64,000 nucleotides of DNA from Syngnathus acus (lineage: Eukaryota; Chordata; Actinopteri; Syngnathiformes; Syngnathidae). The DNA lies in assembly GCF_901709675.1 (NCBI RefSeq), contig NC_051087.1, positions 14,628,067 to 14,692,066 of the forward strand, in the 5' to 3' direction. A program made the position numbers and the translations under genes. The notes below the pieces were generated by a model. That model ran no database searches. It had not been told where the DNA came from and was given only the letters and a program-made list of their open reading frames with translations. This document shows, in pieces, positions 32,248 to 43,762 of this stretch; position 1 is the first letter of the stretch, and each line of letters begins with the position of its first letter.

Positions 32248-32870
32248 TTCCTTCTCCAGGTCAGCTTGTTTTATACTGTCCGGAAAAGGCTGGAAAGCAT
32301 CACCTGACCATTTGGTACCTACATACGTATGTGTATTGGGAGGTTACCGCCCCTATATGTGGTGTTAAAGTTAAAGTCCCAATGATCGTCACACACACAT
32401 CTGGGTGTGGTGAAATTTGTCCTCTGCATTTAACCCATCCCTGTGTGATTTTAATCCATCCCCTCGGGGAGAGGGGAGCAGTGAGCAGCAGCGGTGCCGC
32501 GCTCGGGAATCAGTTGGTGATCTAACCCCCCAATTCCAACCCTTAATGCTCAGTGCCAAGCAGGGAGGCAATGGGTCCCATTTTTATAGTCTTTGGTATG
32601 ACCCGGCCGGGGTTTGAACCCACAACCTTCCAGTCTCAGGGCGGACACTCTACCACTAGGCCACTGAGCTGGCCCCTGAGTATGTGTGTGTGTTGTGTCC
32701 GCCGTCCGTGCCCATGTGGCCACAAAGTTCTTTGTGCTGTATCCGTGTTCTGATTGAGCAGTTATGTTTATATACAATAAGAAGAAGATTTGCCCACATA
32801 TGAACATGAAAAAGTGTACAAGTTTGTCTTACTTAGCCAATTATGTACACGTTGCTGTTTCACCCACTTC
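32248..32870 (-). repeat. LTR-like repeat, copy 1, interrupted by SINE-B
   Basis: CTTCCTTCTCCAGGTCAGCT through GGAAAAGGC and CATGACCATTTGGTA-like blocks, then TGTTCTGATTGAGCAGTTAT, are shared with 35429-35720. SINE-B sits in the middle (32363-32675). Orientation is inferred from the poly(A)-like signal in copy 2. Confidence 0.55.
32363..32675 (-). repeat. SINE-B, tRNA-derived, copy 2
   Basis: It has the same tRNA-like head (CTAGTGGTAGAGTG and GGTTCAAACCC, minus strand) and body as 6021-6343, with a (TTTAAC)n tail. It interrupts the LTR-like repeat. Flanks CCTATATGTG and CCTGAGTATGTG may be an imperfect target duplication. Confidence 0.87.
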
Positions 32871-35260
32871 ATCTGTTACAGTGAAACTGCCAAGTGTTTG
32901 TTTGTATGTGTGTGGTACGTATGCCATAAAGAAATACGTTATGGCAGTAATGGCGAGAAGGTGCTCACGCAAAACCCGGCAGAGGAGAGACATAAAGTGC
33001 CGTGCATTCACTTCAGTGCAGGTCCTCTCTGCTTGGTAATACCTCAACAACAACTGAGTTATGCGCATCTATGGCTGATCTTGTGTACTTTTATAGTGGA
33101 GCACAACTTACCATTCACCATGTCGCAGCCACTGGTTGAGCTCGTCAAGTTATGACAGGCTTGTGTAATGTCAGACAAATAAAAACATTGAATAAAATTA
33201 TGTATAGATGGTTGATTATTTGGATGATCACAATAGAGTCAAGCCTTGCCAAAATAATCGTTTTATTGAATCGATTGAAAACGTTGAAATTACATGAGCA
33301 AACTACAATAGAAATCTGTTCAACATTACTCTCTTTTTTTTTTTAAATGGTCTGGGATATTAATATGGTTCGGATTTAAACCTTCTTAGTATATGAATGC
33401 TGTATCAGAAAATTGTATTGGGCTAAGGGCATGTACACACTATAATCCTGTTTACATGAAAAGTTTCGAGAAGCAACTGTGTGGCAAAAAAGGAACTGGT
33501 ATCAATGTGTTTCATAGCTCTTAAATAAACTGGGGAATATAATTTGGCCCAAAAATATTTCAGTCTAAAATTTTTTTTTACTTTAATCCATGTTGTCATG
33601 AAGTCTGGTAGAGAAATGAACGGCTACGTCATCTCTGTCTGGTGTGCCTATTGTTTAGTTTCATGAATCTAAACCACCTTAAATCGAAATGACCTTGAAC
33701 AGGATAAGCAGTGTTGAAAATGGATGAATGGATGGAAGTCTAAACCAGTGTTTCGTGGCACATTAGTGCGCTGGGAGAGATCAGGTTTTTCGCAGGATGT
33801 CAATCAACTATGTTGACAAAAATGTTTATATTTTCTAATTAAAAATTACATATTTGGTCTGTCAGTTCACAATTTTAATTGGATAGTGATTTCAGAGGTA
33901 GTTAATAAATTAACAAATTGAATAACAGCCAAGCCCTTGTTAAACCTGGTGCATAGAAATGTGGTCTCAATGTTTCCTATTCAGTCAGCAGCAGTAATTG
34001 CATTTCTAATCTCATTAGCTACCCCAGACTATTTTCACTTTTACTTTGTTTGGAAGAGTTAAAGCATATTCAAATTGGAACTACTGATTCAGACAGTGAG
34101 AAGCCTTTAATACTGTAGCACAGCTATTCCACCTCTCTAGGGGAAAATGATAAAGCACATAAAATATCACAGAGAATAATAACCATTTCCCCTTCACTAG
34201 AGTTTAAGAGGTGAAAGATGTTGCCTCGAAGGAGTTTTTCAGAGGGATTTCATATGCATGACAACATGGGACTGCATGGAAAATCATACTGAGGGTGTCC
34301 TCTAAAAGTACACACACTTTTTTTAATTTGCTTAGCTTCAGGCATAGAAAATGTCTTTGTTTATTGGAAGCATCTGAATTGTAACAAAGATGGGTTAATT
34401 AATGCCTCGTATTTATGATTGGTTTTTAAATACTGGTCATGGAAATAAGTGAAACGCCCGCAGCATTTAATAACTTTGAGGAAAAAGGATTTATAATTGT
34501 CTGCAATACTATAATATTATTTATTTCAAAAATTCAGATGCACAAGGACTTTGTAGGATTTGAACAGCCTATGAAATGGCTCTGATTTGTGTAAGAGAAG
34601 GGGAAGCAAAAGCAGTAAATGATGAGGAATATGCTAAGCCAAAAGCTGAAAATCATAGCACTCATTAGTACCTTTGATAACAAAAAATCTTCGCTTTGTC
34701 CTGGATTACTTAGGTTGCATTATTGAACAATTATGTCTAAAGACCACTCTACGAAGAAAAATACAAAAGGATGGTTATTTTTAAAAGCAGCTGTCCTTTG
34801 TTCTATTATTAATTGCTTCACAGCGTGCATGCTCCCAATGAACAAGACACCGATAGTACATCTATCATTGATGCTTCGAACAAAACATTAAAGATAGGCT
34901 GGAGTTAAATATGAGAATAGTCAAATTTATCAAAGCCAATTCGTGAATTTGTCATGAATCCATCTTTGCCTTGATCATACAAGAGAACCACAGTATTGGA
35001 CATGGTATGATTACTGTACATCACACTGACTTCTTTGTATGACGTGTACAGGACATAATGCAACGAAGCAAATGGATTTTAAATGACTGCTGGTTGATTT
35101 GATTTTTGTGGCCACTTTGTCACTGGGCAAGCTCTATTTCAGCAGCCATAACCATTTGGACAAAATGTTTAATAATGAAAATCGATTTGTGGCTTTCGGA
35201 TAAGAAAAGGGCGATTTAGCGAGGTCTAAGACGTTAAACTTAAGCCTTGTGAAGAAACAC
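32871..35260. other. anonymous AT-rich region
   Basis: No persuasive coding frame, inverted ends or tandem arrays. A short ATGGATGAATGGATGG at 33720 looks like a SINE-A tail remnant. This may be intergenic or intronic host DNA. Confidence 0.45.
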
Positions 35261-35720
35261 TGTGGGGCCCAACCCTTTGAACATTTTTTGTGTGTTGTTG
35301 CGTGTTGTGAGCGATGTCCGATGTTGAGCCAGAAAAACAAAGATGTGGAGTATAGAGTTGGTTCTTTATTGGCAAGATCTTGGGTTGTTTAATGGCGGCC
35401 AGTACACATGGCAAGGCGGCACATAAACAACAACTTCCTTCTCCAGGTCAGCTTGTTTTATACTGTCCGGAAAAGGCGGGGAAATGTCACATGACCATTT
35501 GGTATCTGTGAGTGTGGGGGGCGTCACCCCCTGTGTGTGTGCGTGTGTATGTGTCTATGTGTGTGTGTTTATACAGTTCTGTGTTTTGTATTTGTGTTCT
35601 GATTGAGCAGTTATGTTTATATAAACTAATGAAAAGAATTGCACACATATAAACATTAAAACGTACATGAGATTGTCTAACTTATCAGAATACGTACACA
35701 TTGCTGTTGCTCTCTTTTCA
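35261..35720 (-). repeat. LTR-like repeat, copy 2
   Basis: On the minus strand it would end GGGTTGGGCCCCACA, with AATAAAGAAC about 95 bp upstream, in the style of an LTR. It shares about 300 bp with copy 1 at 32248-32870. No internal retroelement genes are next to it, so it could be a solo LTR. Confidence 0.45.
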
Positions 35721-35999
35721 GCGTATAGATAAATAACAAATTTTTGCATGGCTTCTTTCCACTCCCTTGTGAATGTCTAAACTGTTTTGAATTATGATAT
35801 TAATTTATTTTATTTTCTTACTTTCAAACTTTTAACCTTTTAAGTAATGTGATTATGTGTTAATAACAAATCAAATTTAGAAAAAGTAATTTCAGAGGAA
35901 TGTTTTGGCTATCATTAGTGCTAAAGTTTGATTACTTTATTATTAGCTTGTCGATTATTTGTTTTACTCTTAATCTACTTACTGTGATCACTTACTCCA

Positions 36000-36455
36000 A
36001 TCAACTTGACAAATTGTTGAACTCAAACCGACTTTTTGATAAATTCCAAACATGTCTCTAAGCTCTCGATTCAGTCGTGCCTTTTCGTCTAAAAACCTAT
36101 CCTGGAAGGCTTACTCCATGGTACACAGATGAAACCTGTACACTTAATCATGCAGAACGCTTAAGCGCAAATGGCGTGTAACTAAACATGAGGTTTTCCG
36201 TCAGGCATGGTGTGACAGCCTGCTGAAATACAAAGAAGCGCTCGTTAAGCAAAAACGAATTATTTCTCTTGAAATATCGGTCTCAATGAAAACATCCCTA
36301 GTAAATACTTCTTTGATACTGTGGCAAAGCTAACACAACAGCATCCTCATCAACCAACCAAGACGAGATCTGAGGTAGACCACGTCCTCACAGGCACCGC
36401 CATGACATTTGAGGGCATCTTTCTGCAGCTCTTCATTTTGACTATGGACATCCAC
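36000..36455 (+). mobile_element. L2-like LINE linker fragment
   Basis: A broken frame gives TPWYTDETCTLNHAERLSA, WRVTKHEVFRQAWCDSLLKY and YFFDTVAKLTQQHPHQPT. This is the region between endonuclease and RT of L2-type LINEs. A SINE-A inserted just downstream. Confidence 0.62.
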
Positions 36456-36465
36456 TCTACTTTTT

Positions 36466-36830
36466 CCATCCATCCATCCATCCGTTTTCTATACCGCTTG
36501 TATACCGGGGGTCACGGGCGTGCTGGGGCCTATCTCAGCGGTCATCAGGCAGTAGAGGGGGGGACACCCTGAACTGGTTGCCAGCCAATCGCAGGGCACA
36601 GAGAGACGAACAACCATTCGCACTCACACCTAGGGTCAATTTGGAGTGCTCAATCAGCCTACCAAGCATGTTTTTGGGATGTGGGAGGAAACCAGAGTTC
36701 CCGGAGAAAACCCACGCGGGCACGAGGAGAACATGCAAACTCCACACAGGGAAGGTCGGAGGTGGAATCGAACCCGCACCCTCCTAACTGTGATGCGGAC
36801 GTGCTAACCAGTGCTCCACTGTGCTGCCTG
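36466..36830 (-). repeat. SINE-A, full length
   Basis: An (ATCC)n tail at 36466-36484, the body, and the tRNA-like head with GAATCGAACC (box B reversed) near 36766-36775. The end CCACTGTGCTGCC corresponds to the SINE start. No obvious target duplication. Confidence 0.88.
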
Positions 36831-36959
36831 CATGTAACTAATGTGAAATAATTAATGGAGCTAGTATATTATCAAACTTGCGCTATCAATAAATAGGACT
36901 CAACGCTTGACATGTAGCTGACTCAGTTACTCAGTCGCCTACTCTACGTTTTCTTTGGC

Positions 36960-37222
36960 TTATTTTATAGTGTGTTCAATGTTGCCCACTCGGCATCCAT
37001 TGCAGCTTGGTTGTCCTGGAAGCGGAATCGTCCCATCTGCGGTCCCTTCTCAAGTTTTCTCATTTTTCCCAAGTTGGGGTTTTGTGAGTTTTTCCTTGCC
37101 CTCTTGGCACTTAAGGTCAGGGGATGTCGAGAATAAGTGTCCACTGTGGCCATGTGAAGGGTTAGGATTTGAGACATGTTTGTGATCAAGGGCTGTATAA
37201 ATAAAATTAACTTGACTTTACT
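36960..37222 (+). mobile_element. L2-like LINE 3' UTR fragment
   Basis: The stretch matches, in reverse, the 3' UTR at 22267-22520 (TTTTTCCTTGCCCTCTTGGC, GGGCTGTATAAATAAAATTA). It ends in a TTGACTTTACTTGA tail. It could be the end of the same insertion as 36000-36455 with a large internal deletion. Confidence 0.7.
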
Positions 37223-37859
37223 TGATTGCTACTCAGTAAATGTTGCTGCTCATTCAGAAACAATATCCATCTTTGAAAATCTAAATCTCTTATCAATCTT
37301 TAACATAAGTGAATATAGAATCTGCATGTTTGATGCCATCGTCCTGTTTCAGTCTTCAGTTATCTTTGGGGGTTTTTTTCAGTTCAACAGAGACTTTCAT
37401 TTGCTCAATACAAGATATACAAATCATCTACTGTACATCGTCTGTTGTGCCATGTGGTTCTTTGTTAGTTTTTAGTAGGATATACGTAGGTGTGTCCAGC
37501 TATAGGACAAATCTCCCAAAAATCCAAATATCAGATCAGCCAACTTTACATAGGAGCATATTCTCCCGGGTGCTTAAAAGGCCCACTTCTATTCACTTTT
37601 TGAGCTGCGCAGATTCTCCCATCAACTTGATAGCATCAGATGAGCGCCTTCATGAAGTGCACACACTCTGAGTGGGGTGACGTTTAAACGAGGACGTTCT
37701 GTCAAATCTAGCGGTGCCTAAGCACTAGCGCCTCTTGAAGGTGAAACATTCATATTACATGTTTTGATTCAATGAATTGCTTTCATGCTCAGCTGGAGAC
37801 AGTCGAGTGACCGACCGAGTGGCTGCTTTTGTGCTAGTGGCTTGCAGTAATATTGTCTG
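37223..37859. other. no gene recognised
   Basis: Anonymous sequence; short frames are not persuasive. Confidence 0.4.
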
Positions 37860-38214
37860 TAAGAGGCCTGGACCACATACAAGAGGCATTTAAAAACCTT
37901 ATAGGTATATTACCAGAGATGCTTCCGAAAATCCTCAGGTTCAGTTGGGAAGATTGACGCACTAACACCAGCGTCCTGGAGGAAGCTGACATCCCTACCA
38001 TCACTGCCACCATCGCACAACACCAGCTCTGATGGACTGGTCATGTTGTCCCCATGCCTGATCTTCGACTTCCGAAACAAGTTCTCTACTCCTAGCTTGC
38101 TGAAGGAAAACGTGCCCCAGGAGGCCAGACGATTAGGTATAAGGACAACATTAAAACAAAGCTCAAAAGGTTCCACAAAGACCTTAAAACCTGGGAAGAC
38201 ATGGCAAACAGACT
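37860..38214 (+). pseudogene. RTE-like LINE C-terminal region, part 1
   Basis: A decayed match to the 12-15 kb RTE-like LINE: AWTTYKRHLKTL, YQRCFRKILRFSWED, NTSVLEEADIPTITATIAQH, KTWEDMAN. Frameshifts are present. The sequence is broken at about 38214 by a Rex1-like LINE and resumes at 39479. Confidence 0.75.
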
Positions 38215-39478
38215 GGTGGACATACTGGGGGGCCTGGGACTTCCACATAATACTTGCAGGTGGATTAAGAGCTTCCTGACGGGTCGCAGCCAGAGGGTGA
38301 GAGTGGGCCGTCATACATCCACACCTCTCAGTCTTGGTACCGGCTCCCCACAGGGCTGCGTACTGAGCCCACTGCTTTACACGCTCTACACACATACATG
38401 CACCCCCGCCCACCGCAGCAACACCATCGTGAAATTTGCGGATGACACAACCGTGGTGGGGCTCATCTCAAAGGGGGATGAGTCTGCCTACAGCAGGGGT
38501 CACCAACTCCGGTCCTCAAGGGCGCCATACTAGCCTGTTTTAGATGTATCCCCCCTGCAACACACCTGATTCAAATAATCAGGATCGCTATCAGCCTTAA
38601 TAGAGCTTGCTGATGAGCTGATCATTTGAATCAGGTGTGTTGTTGCAGGGCTGCACCTAAAACAGGCTGGATTGGCGCCCTTGAGGACCGGAGTTGGTGA
38701 CCCCTGGCCTACAGGGACGAAGTGGTGCAGCTATCGGAGTGGTGCGGAGAGAACAATCTGCTCCTAAACACGGCTAAAACCCAAGAACTGGTCATTGATT
38801 TTAGGAGGAAAAATAAAACGGACATTCCACCAGTTATCATCAACGGGGTCTGTGTGTCCTCCTTCCGCGACCTGGGAGTCCACATCGAGGAGGACTTCAC
38901 CTGGGGCGTGAACACCTCTGAGATGCTTAAAAAGGCCCAGCAGAGACTCTACTTCCTAAGGGTGCTGATGATGCAGAGCATTACACAAAGACTGCTGGTG
39001 TCCTTCTATTGCTGCTCCATAGAAAGCACTTTAACGTACTGTATATGTGTTTGGTACTCCAGCTGCACTGCTGCTCAGAGGAAAAAGCTCCAAGGGGTCA
39101 TCAACACAGCACAGAAGATCATTGGCTGCCCTCTCCCCACACTGGAAGACCTACACAGAACCCGCTGTCTCAAAAAAACACAGAACATTCTGAAGGACAC
39201 TTCCCACCCTGGCCACTCCCTTTTCGAACTGTTGCCATCAGGCAGACGCTACAGATCAATTAGGTCAAGGACTAGCAGATTCGCCAACAGTTTTTACCCT
39301 ACAGCGGTAGTCACATTGAATGCCGCTAAAAGAAAATGATTATGTCTGTGTATGTTCTTCTGTGGGTTTTTAGCTTGTATTTTTGTATCTTTTTATTTTA
39401 TTTTTTTTATTTCATGCACTGATCGGTTGGCACTTTTTAAATTTCATTGTACATGTGTGACAATGACAATAAAGATCT
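38215..39478 (+). mobile_element. Rex1-like LINE, 5'-truncated, inserted in an RTE-like LINE
   Basis: The frame begins in the RT fingers with LVDILGGLGLPHNTCRWIKS, then [18 protein letters not shown] and FADDTTVVGLISKGDESAY. A 213-bp hAT element interrupts it at 38494-38706. It continues with RDEVVQLSEWCGENNLLLN, LGVHIEEDFTWGVN, KKAQQRLYFLRVL and LFELLPSGRRYR to a stop at 39339. The 3' UTR ends AATAAAGATCTATTCTATTC. The copy lacks endonuclease and the RT start. Apart from the hAT insertion the frame is open, suggesting a fairly young insertion. Confidence 0.87.
38494..38706. mobile_element. short hAT element inserted in a Rex1-like ORF
   Basis: Inverted ends CAGGGGTCACCAACTCCGG and CCGGAGTTGGTGACCCCTG with a perfect 8-bp duplication GCCTACAG (38486-38493 and 38707-38714). 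Removing the element and one duplication restores the Rex1-like frame from SAY to RDEV. Same family as 22738-22892. Confidence 0.96.
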
Positions 39479-39765
39479 ATTCTATTCTAAAAGATAGGTT
39501 GACATGGAGAAACCTTGTCCATGAGGGTGCTGCACTTTATAATGCTGACCTCCACTGTACTGCAGAAGACAAGCGCAGACTCAGAAAGAAGAGAGCATCC
39601 ACCAAACAGGCCCAACCCAAGCCCGCCACCACATTCAACTGCCCACACTGCACAAGAACAATTGGGTCCAGGATCGGCCTTCATGCCCATCTGAAGACCC
39701 ACAAGGACCAAGACGGGGGACAGTCATACTTGTCCACGAGTGACGGCCGATAACGATGATGATTG
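39479..39765 (+). pseudogene. RTE-like LINE C-terminal region, part 2 with C2H2 finger
   Basis: DRLTWRNLVHEGAALYNADL, KRRLRKKRASTKQAQPKP, then a finger with CPHCTRTIGSRIGLHAHLKT (C-x2-C...H-x3-H) and a stop. A GATGATGAT tail follows. It aligns directly with the C-terminus of the LINE at 12021-14859. The finger is complete here. Confidence 0.82.
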
Positions 39766-40004
39766 TCTGTAAGCACAGCTTACAAAAATTTTAGTCATTC
39801 TAATGGTGGAAATGAGTTAGATTTTGAAACATTTGTTTTTATTAACATATGTGGGTCGTGAAATCCATAGAAATGCTCATATGTGTGCCAGGAAGAGTTT
39901 CTTGGTAACACTTAAACAACATCCATCATGCTTGCTTTTTCAATCAATGGAACAGCTCCAAATACACATACAGTCGTGAGTACAGTCCTCCACTTAAGTT
40001 CATT

Positions 40005-40230
40005 GATTCATTCATCTTCCGAACCGCTTATCCTCACGGGGGTCGATGACGTACTGGAGCCTACTGCACCTGTCTTAGGGAGATAGGTGGGGTAGACCCT
40101 GCACTGGCCGCCAGCCAATCGCAGAGCACACATAGACAAAGTAACATTCACACACACATTCACACCTACGGGCAATTTGGAGTGGTTAATCACCTCATCA
40201 TGAATGTGTTTGGAATAGTGGAGTAGATTA
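40005..40230 (-). repeat. SINE-A, old diverged copy
   Basis: CCGAACCGCTTATCCTCACG, GGCCGCCAGCCAATCGCAGA and CACACCTACGGGCAATTTGG match the SINE-A body. The tRNA-like head is missing. Confidence 0.7.
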
Positions 40231-42931
40231 ACCTCTACCAAAGCGATGGAAAGGCCAATGGAGTAACAAAGGATACGCTTCTGATCCAAAACACACAAGC
40301 TCATCTGTGAAGCATATCAGCCCTTTTCTCCAAACGACTGACTTGGCTCCTACCCACAAAGTACGATATGTCAGGCTGGTGAAGTGATTTCAGTGTCATA
40401 GTAATGAAGCACTTTTGCAAATTTGTTCAAGTACAGATGTGATCTCTGCACCAATTGGTTCAGAGGCTGAACCTTTTGAAAATAATTCCAAAAGAGGGGT
40501 TTTATCAAACACAACACTGCTAATCACCTAATGGTAATGAAGTAAAGCAGTGGCGCCCTCATGCTGAGGAGGTTTTCTTCAGATGGAATTGAGGCCTCAG
40601 TCATGGTGATGGGAAATATGAACAGTTTAGTCAGTGTTAGCACAAAACATTCAGGGTAAGTAAAAAAATGTCAGGAAAAAACTACCAAAGCAGCTGAACA
40701 TTACTTAGAGTAAATCAGTTGCACTCAACGCACTTGTGTTCTTACTTGCATTTAATATGATTTTGATCTGATCGGTAGTTAATTCAGAACACAGCCACAT
40801 CACAGTCCGATGGACGTCTGGGATGCCAGGTGCACAGGGTGCACAGACAAACACACAGAGTGTGCTGTAGGAGGTTTGAGAGACAGCCGCAGGACGTGTG
40901 GCACCAGAGTGGGGTCAAGAGGCGGCTGTAGGGCCTGTGCCACCAGAGCAGAATCAGCAGACTGATTCCAACAGAAGAAGTACGTACCTCGAGCCACAGC
41001 AGGGCCAAAGTGGGGCTTGTGGGACTTAGTGAGACCAGGTGGAGACAGAAATATCATGACCAGACAGGAAACAAAACAAAATCAAAACATAGGAAACTAC
41101 TAATACTGTGCTAATGCAAGACTATGGAACCTGAACAAAAGCGAGCTATGAGAAATACCCAAACAAACAAAAGAGCACATCGAAATCAAGGAAGCCCGAA
41201 GCCGAGATTCGAACCCAAATCATTTCACCTGTGAGGTAGACATACTGTACAAACAACTACACTACAGTAACTACCAAAAGAACGGTAAAATTAGCACATG
41301 TTAAATCTCACACTATATGCAATACAACGGTTTTATTGTTTTAAATGTCTTTGGAAAACCTGCCCTGGATATGTTGTTATCGCTGTAGAGTGAGGTGTCG
41401 AGGTAATCAGGTTGTGGAATTGACAGTTGCCCAGTGAGAGTCAAACATAAGTGAACAAGCTTTGGGATCGATAAAAGTCAGTGATCGCACACAGCCAAAG
41501 GTTGTTTAATTGCAGGGCGCACTAAGTGAAATCAATGGCTTATCTGATGACAGTTAACCTTTATACCACAGAGGATTCATAAACAAGTCAGAAAGATGGC
41601 TGAGCAGCAGGCATTCTACAGGCTCTCGACAATTATTTTCTGTATCAGCACCTGTGCTTTTTTTTTTGCTGATTCACACTTTCCAAGATGCCTAAAGGGC
41701 CATTCAATGAGATTCCGTTGCAAGATCAATAAAGCTGGGGTACTAACATTCTAGGTTTAATGGCGGTTCTGCTGTATGTGTTGTATAATCAATAAAATCA
41801 TTGAGGATTTTAAAAAATGGATAAAAAGTGCGTGTGCAAGTCAATAGTGTACATCAAAGGCCCTTGTGCTTGTAGCTGATTTATACACAAAGGAAATGGT
41901 GTTAACAAAGACTAAAATTGAGATTCCATTTATATAGATGTGCCCATTAAACGGAATTGAATTGACATGAATGAAGCATCCTATGCCGATGACCATTTAA
42001 GTAGCAAAGCATAAAAATAGTATATATCACAACATGCAGTCACAAACAAGAATTCTAGAAGCATCATATGGTTAGGATACTGAACAGTTTAGTAGTGCAA
42101 TCTGGTGAATGATTATTAGATTTTCTCAGACCACACCAAGGTAGAGTGACATTACAATATACGATAGTAGTGCCTATTGGCCGCCCACAGCTGTACTTCC
42201 ATTATTCAGTAAAAATTTTGGATTAGAGTCCTCCTAATCTTTAAATGAAAATTAGTAGAACAGATTTGTGTATTAAACAAAGCATTTCAATACATATTGG
42301 GAGAACAAATGAGCAGTATTTCCAAATATAGTCGGAATTTGACTTATTCAATGATTGATTTATAATACATTACCATATAATAATGATGTAAATACACTGA
42401 TGTATTTATTTGATGTTGCTTTGGAGATACATTTTTTTCTAACGTTCTAGTTTTGCATCACAAATCCTCAGAATAGAAATCCAATTATACTGATCTGGTC
42501 TTACTTGAAAATTAAGAATGCCTGTGCACACCAGTGTCTTTTTCCTTTATCATCTCAAGCTAAATAATGTGTCGTTAGTAGTAAGTTATATTGTGAAAAA
42601 CAAAAACAGCTGTTACCTGGTGATATGTAGCTTTCCTTAAAATCTCCAAAATGAGGATATGTATAACATGTTAAAAGAATTTGATGGTTTTCCTTTATGT
42701 CTAATTTAAAACCAGAGCGGTGCATCTGTATTTGAACAAGGCTTTGATTCATGCATAGACACACTCCCCGATCCCCCTGCTAATCCCCCCATTGGCAGGG
42801 GACAAGGACATGTTGACAATTTAAGACCTCTTTCCTAAAACTCCCTAAATAATCTTGTTGACCGATTACAACATCATCACCAGGATTTTGACAAAAGTTT
42901 TTAATTAAGGCAGACCCAAAAGGGTAAATAT
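40231..42931. other. no gene recognised; one SINE relic
   Basis: A tRNA-like piece lies at 41195-41275 (minus strand: GGGTTCGAATCTCGG box B after CTACCTCACAGG). The rest is AT-rich and anonymous. Confidence 0.45.
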
Positions 42932-43694
42932 TAGGGGTGTAAATCGCGGGTTTTGTCACGATACGATATCATATCGATACAAAGAATAACGATACGATAT
43001 TTGCCGATATCTTAAAGCCTGCTGTGATTCATTCACGATACATCACGATATAGTGCTCCACGATCGATTTTTTTTTTTTTTTTAAATAAAAAATATAGAA
43101 CAATATCCTGATTTATAACAATTCATACGCAAAATCAACAAGGTACTGCAAACTCTTTATTTAGGAAATTACAAGAGTATTGTAGTATACAAAGTGCTTA
43201 TTTTAACACTGAACTTTATCAAATTCCTATATTTTTTCTCATATAAGTAAAGAAAAATGAATATTCTTTCTTTTTTTGTAATACCATTAACTTTAAAGTG
43301 CATTACTGAACTTTTTATTTACAATAATTTTAATTGTCCGTTGAGCCATCTTTTCTTTGGAATCCAAAGTGCTTCCAAACGAATGAGATTGAAGCCCAAA
43401 GGGGAGCGAATTTTCTCGTCTTCTTGGACACTAGCCATAGCACCAGCCCAGGAGCCGCGTAGTTGTCGGCTCCCCTTTCACGTGCCTGCTCTGCTCACAA
43501 CACAACACGCCGCGTACTGCTCCCGGAAAGAGGAAGCAAGCAACAATGAACTGGATTTCAAAATAAAGTCGTGTCTAATGTCCGAGGTCAAACACGGCGA
43601 TATAAATCGATGTTTACGTTTAGCATCGATGCCAACAAATCGTAGAGCATTATATCGATTAATCGATGTGTATCGATGAATCGTTACACCCCTA
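42932..43694 (-). mobile_element. hAT element with BED-finger remnant, copy 3
   Basis: Same family as 21078-21849 in reverse orientation. The perfect 8-bp duplication GTAAATAT lies at 42924-42931 and 43695-43702. It is 763 bp with nearly the same internal deletion as copy 2, so both derive from one deleted progenitor. Confidence 0.94.
43330..43438 (-). pseudogene. BED-finger transposase N-terminus, frameshifted
   Basis: It starts MASVQEDEKIRSPLGF from 43438. One extra base near 43387, compared with copies 2 and 4, shifts the frame before the WKHFGF block. Zinc ligands are absent, as in copy 2. Confidence 0.65.
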
Positions 43695-43762
43695 GTAAAT
43701 ATCTTATGAAAATATTGAACTATCTCCGAAATAGTATGATGTTTATATTCCAGTGTATAATA

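Noticed and set aside
43257-43679. A 140-codon ORF antisense to the hAT copy (also at 21093-21437 and 54611-54979)
   Set aside because: It recurs in each hAT copy on the strand opposite the BED-finger frame and contains no known domain, so it is a shadow.
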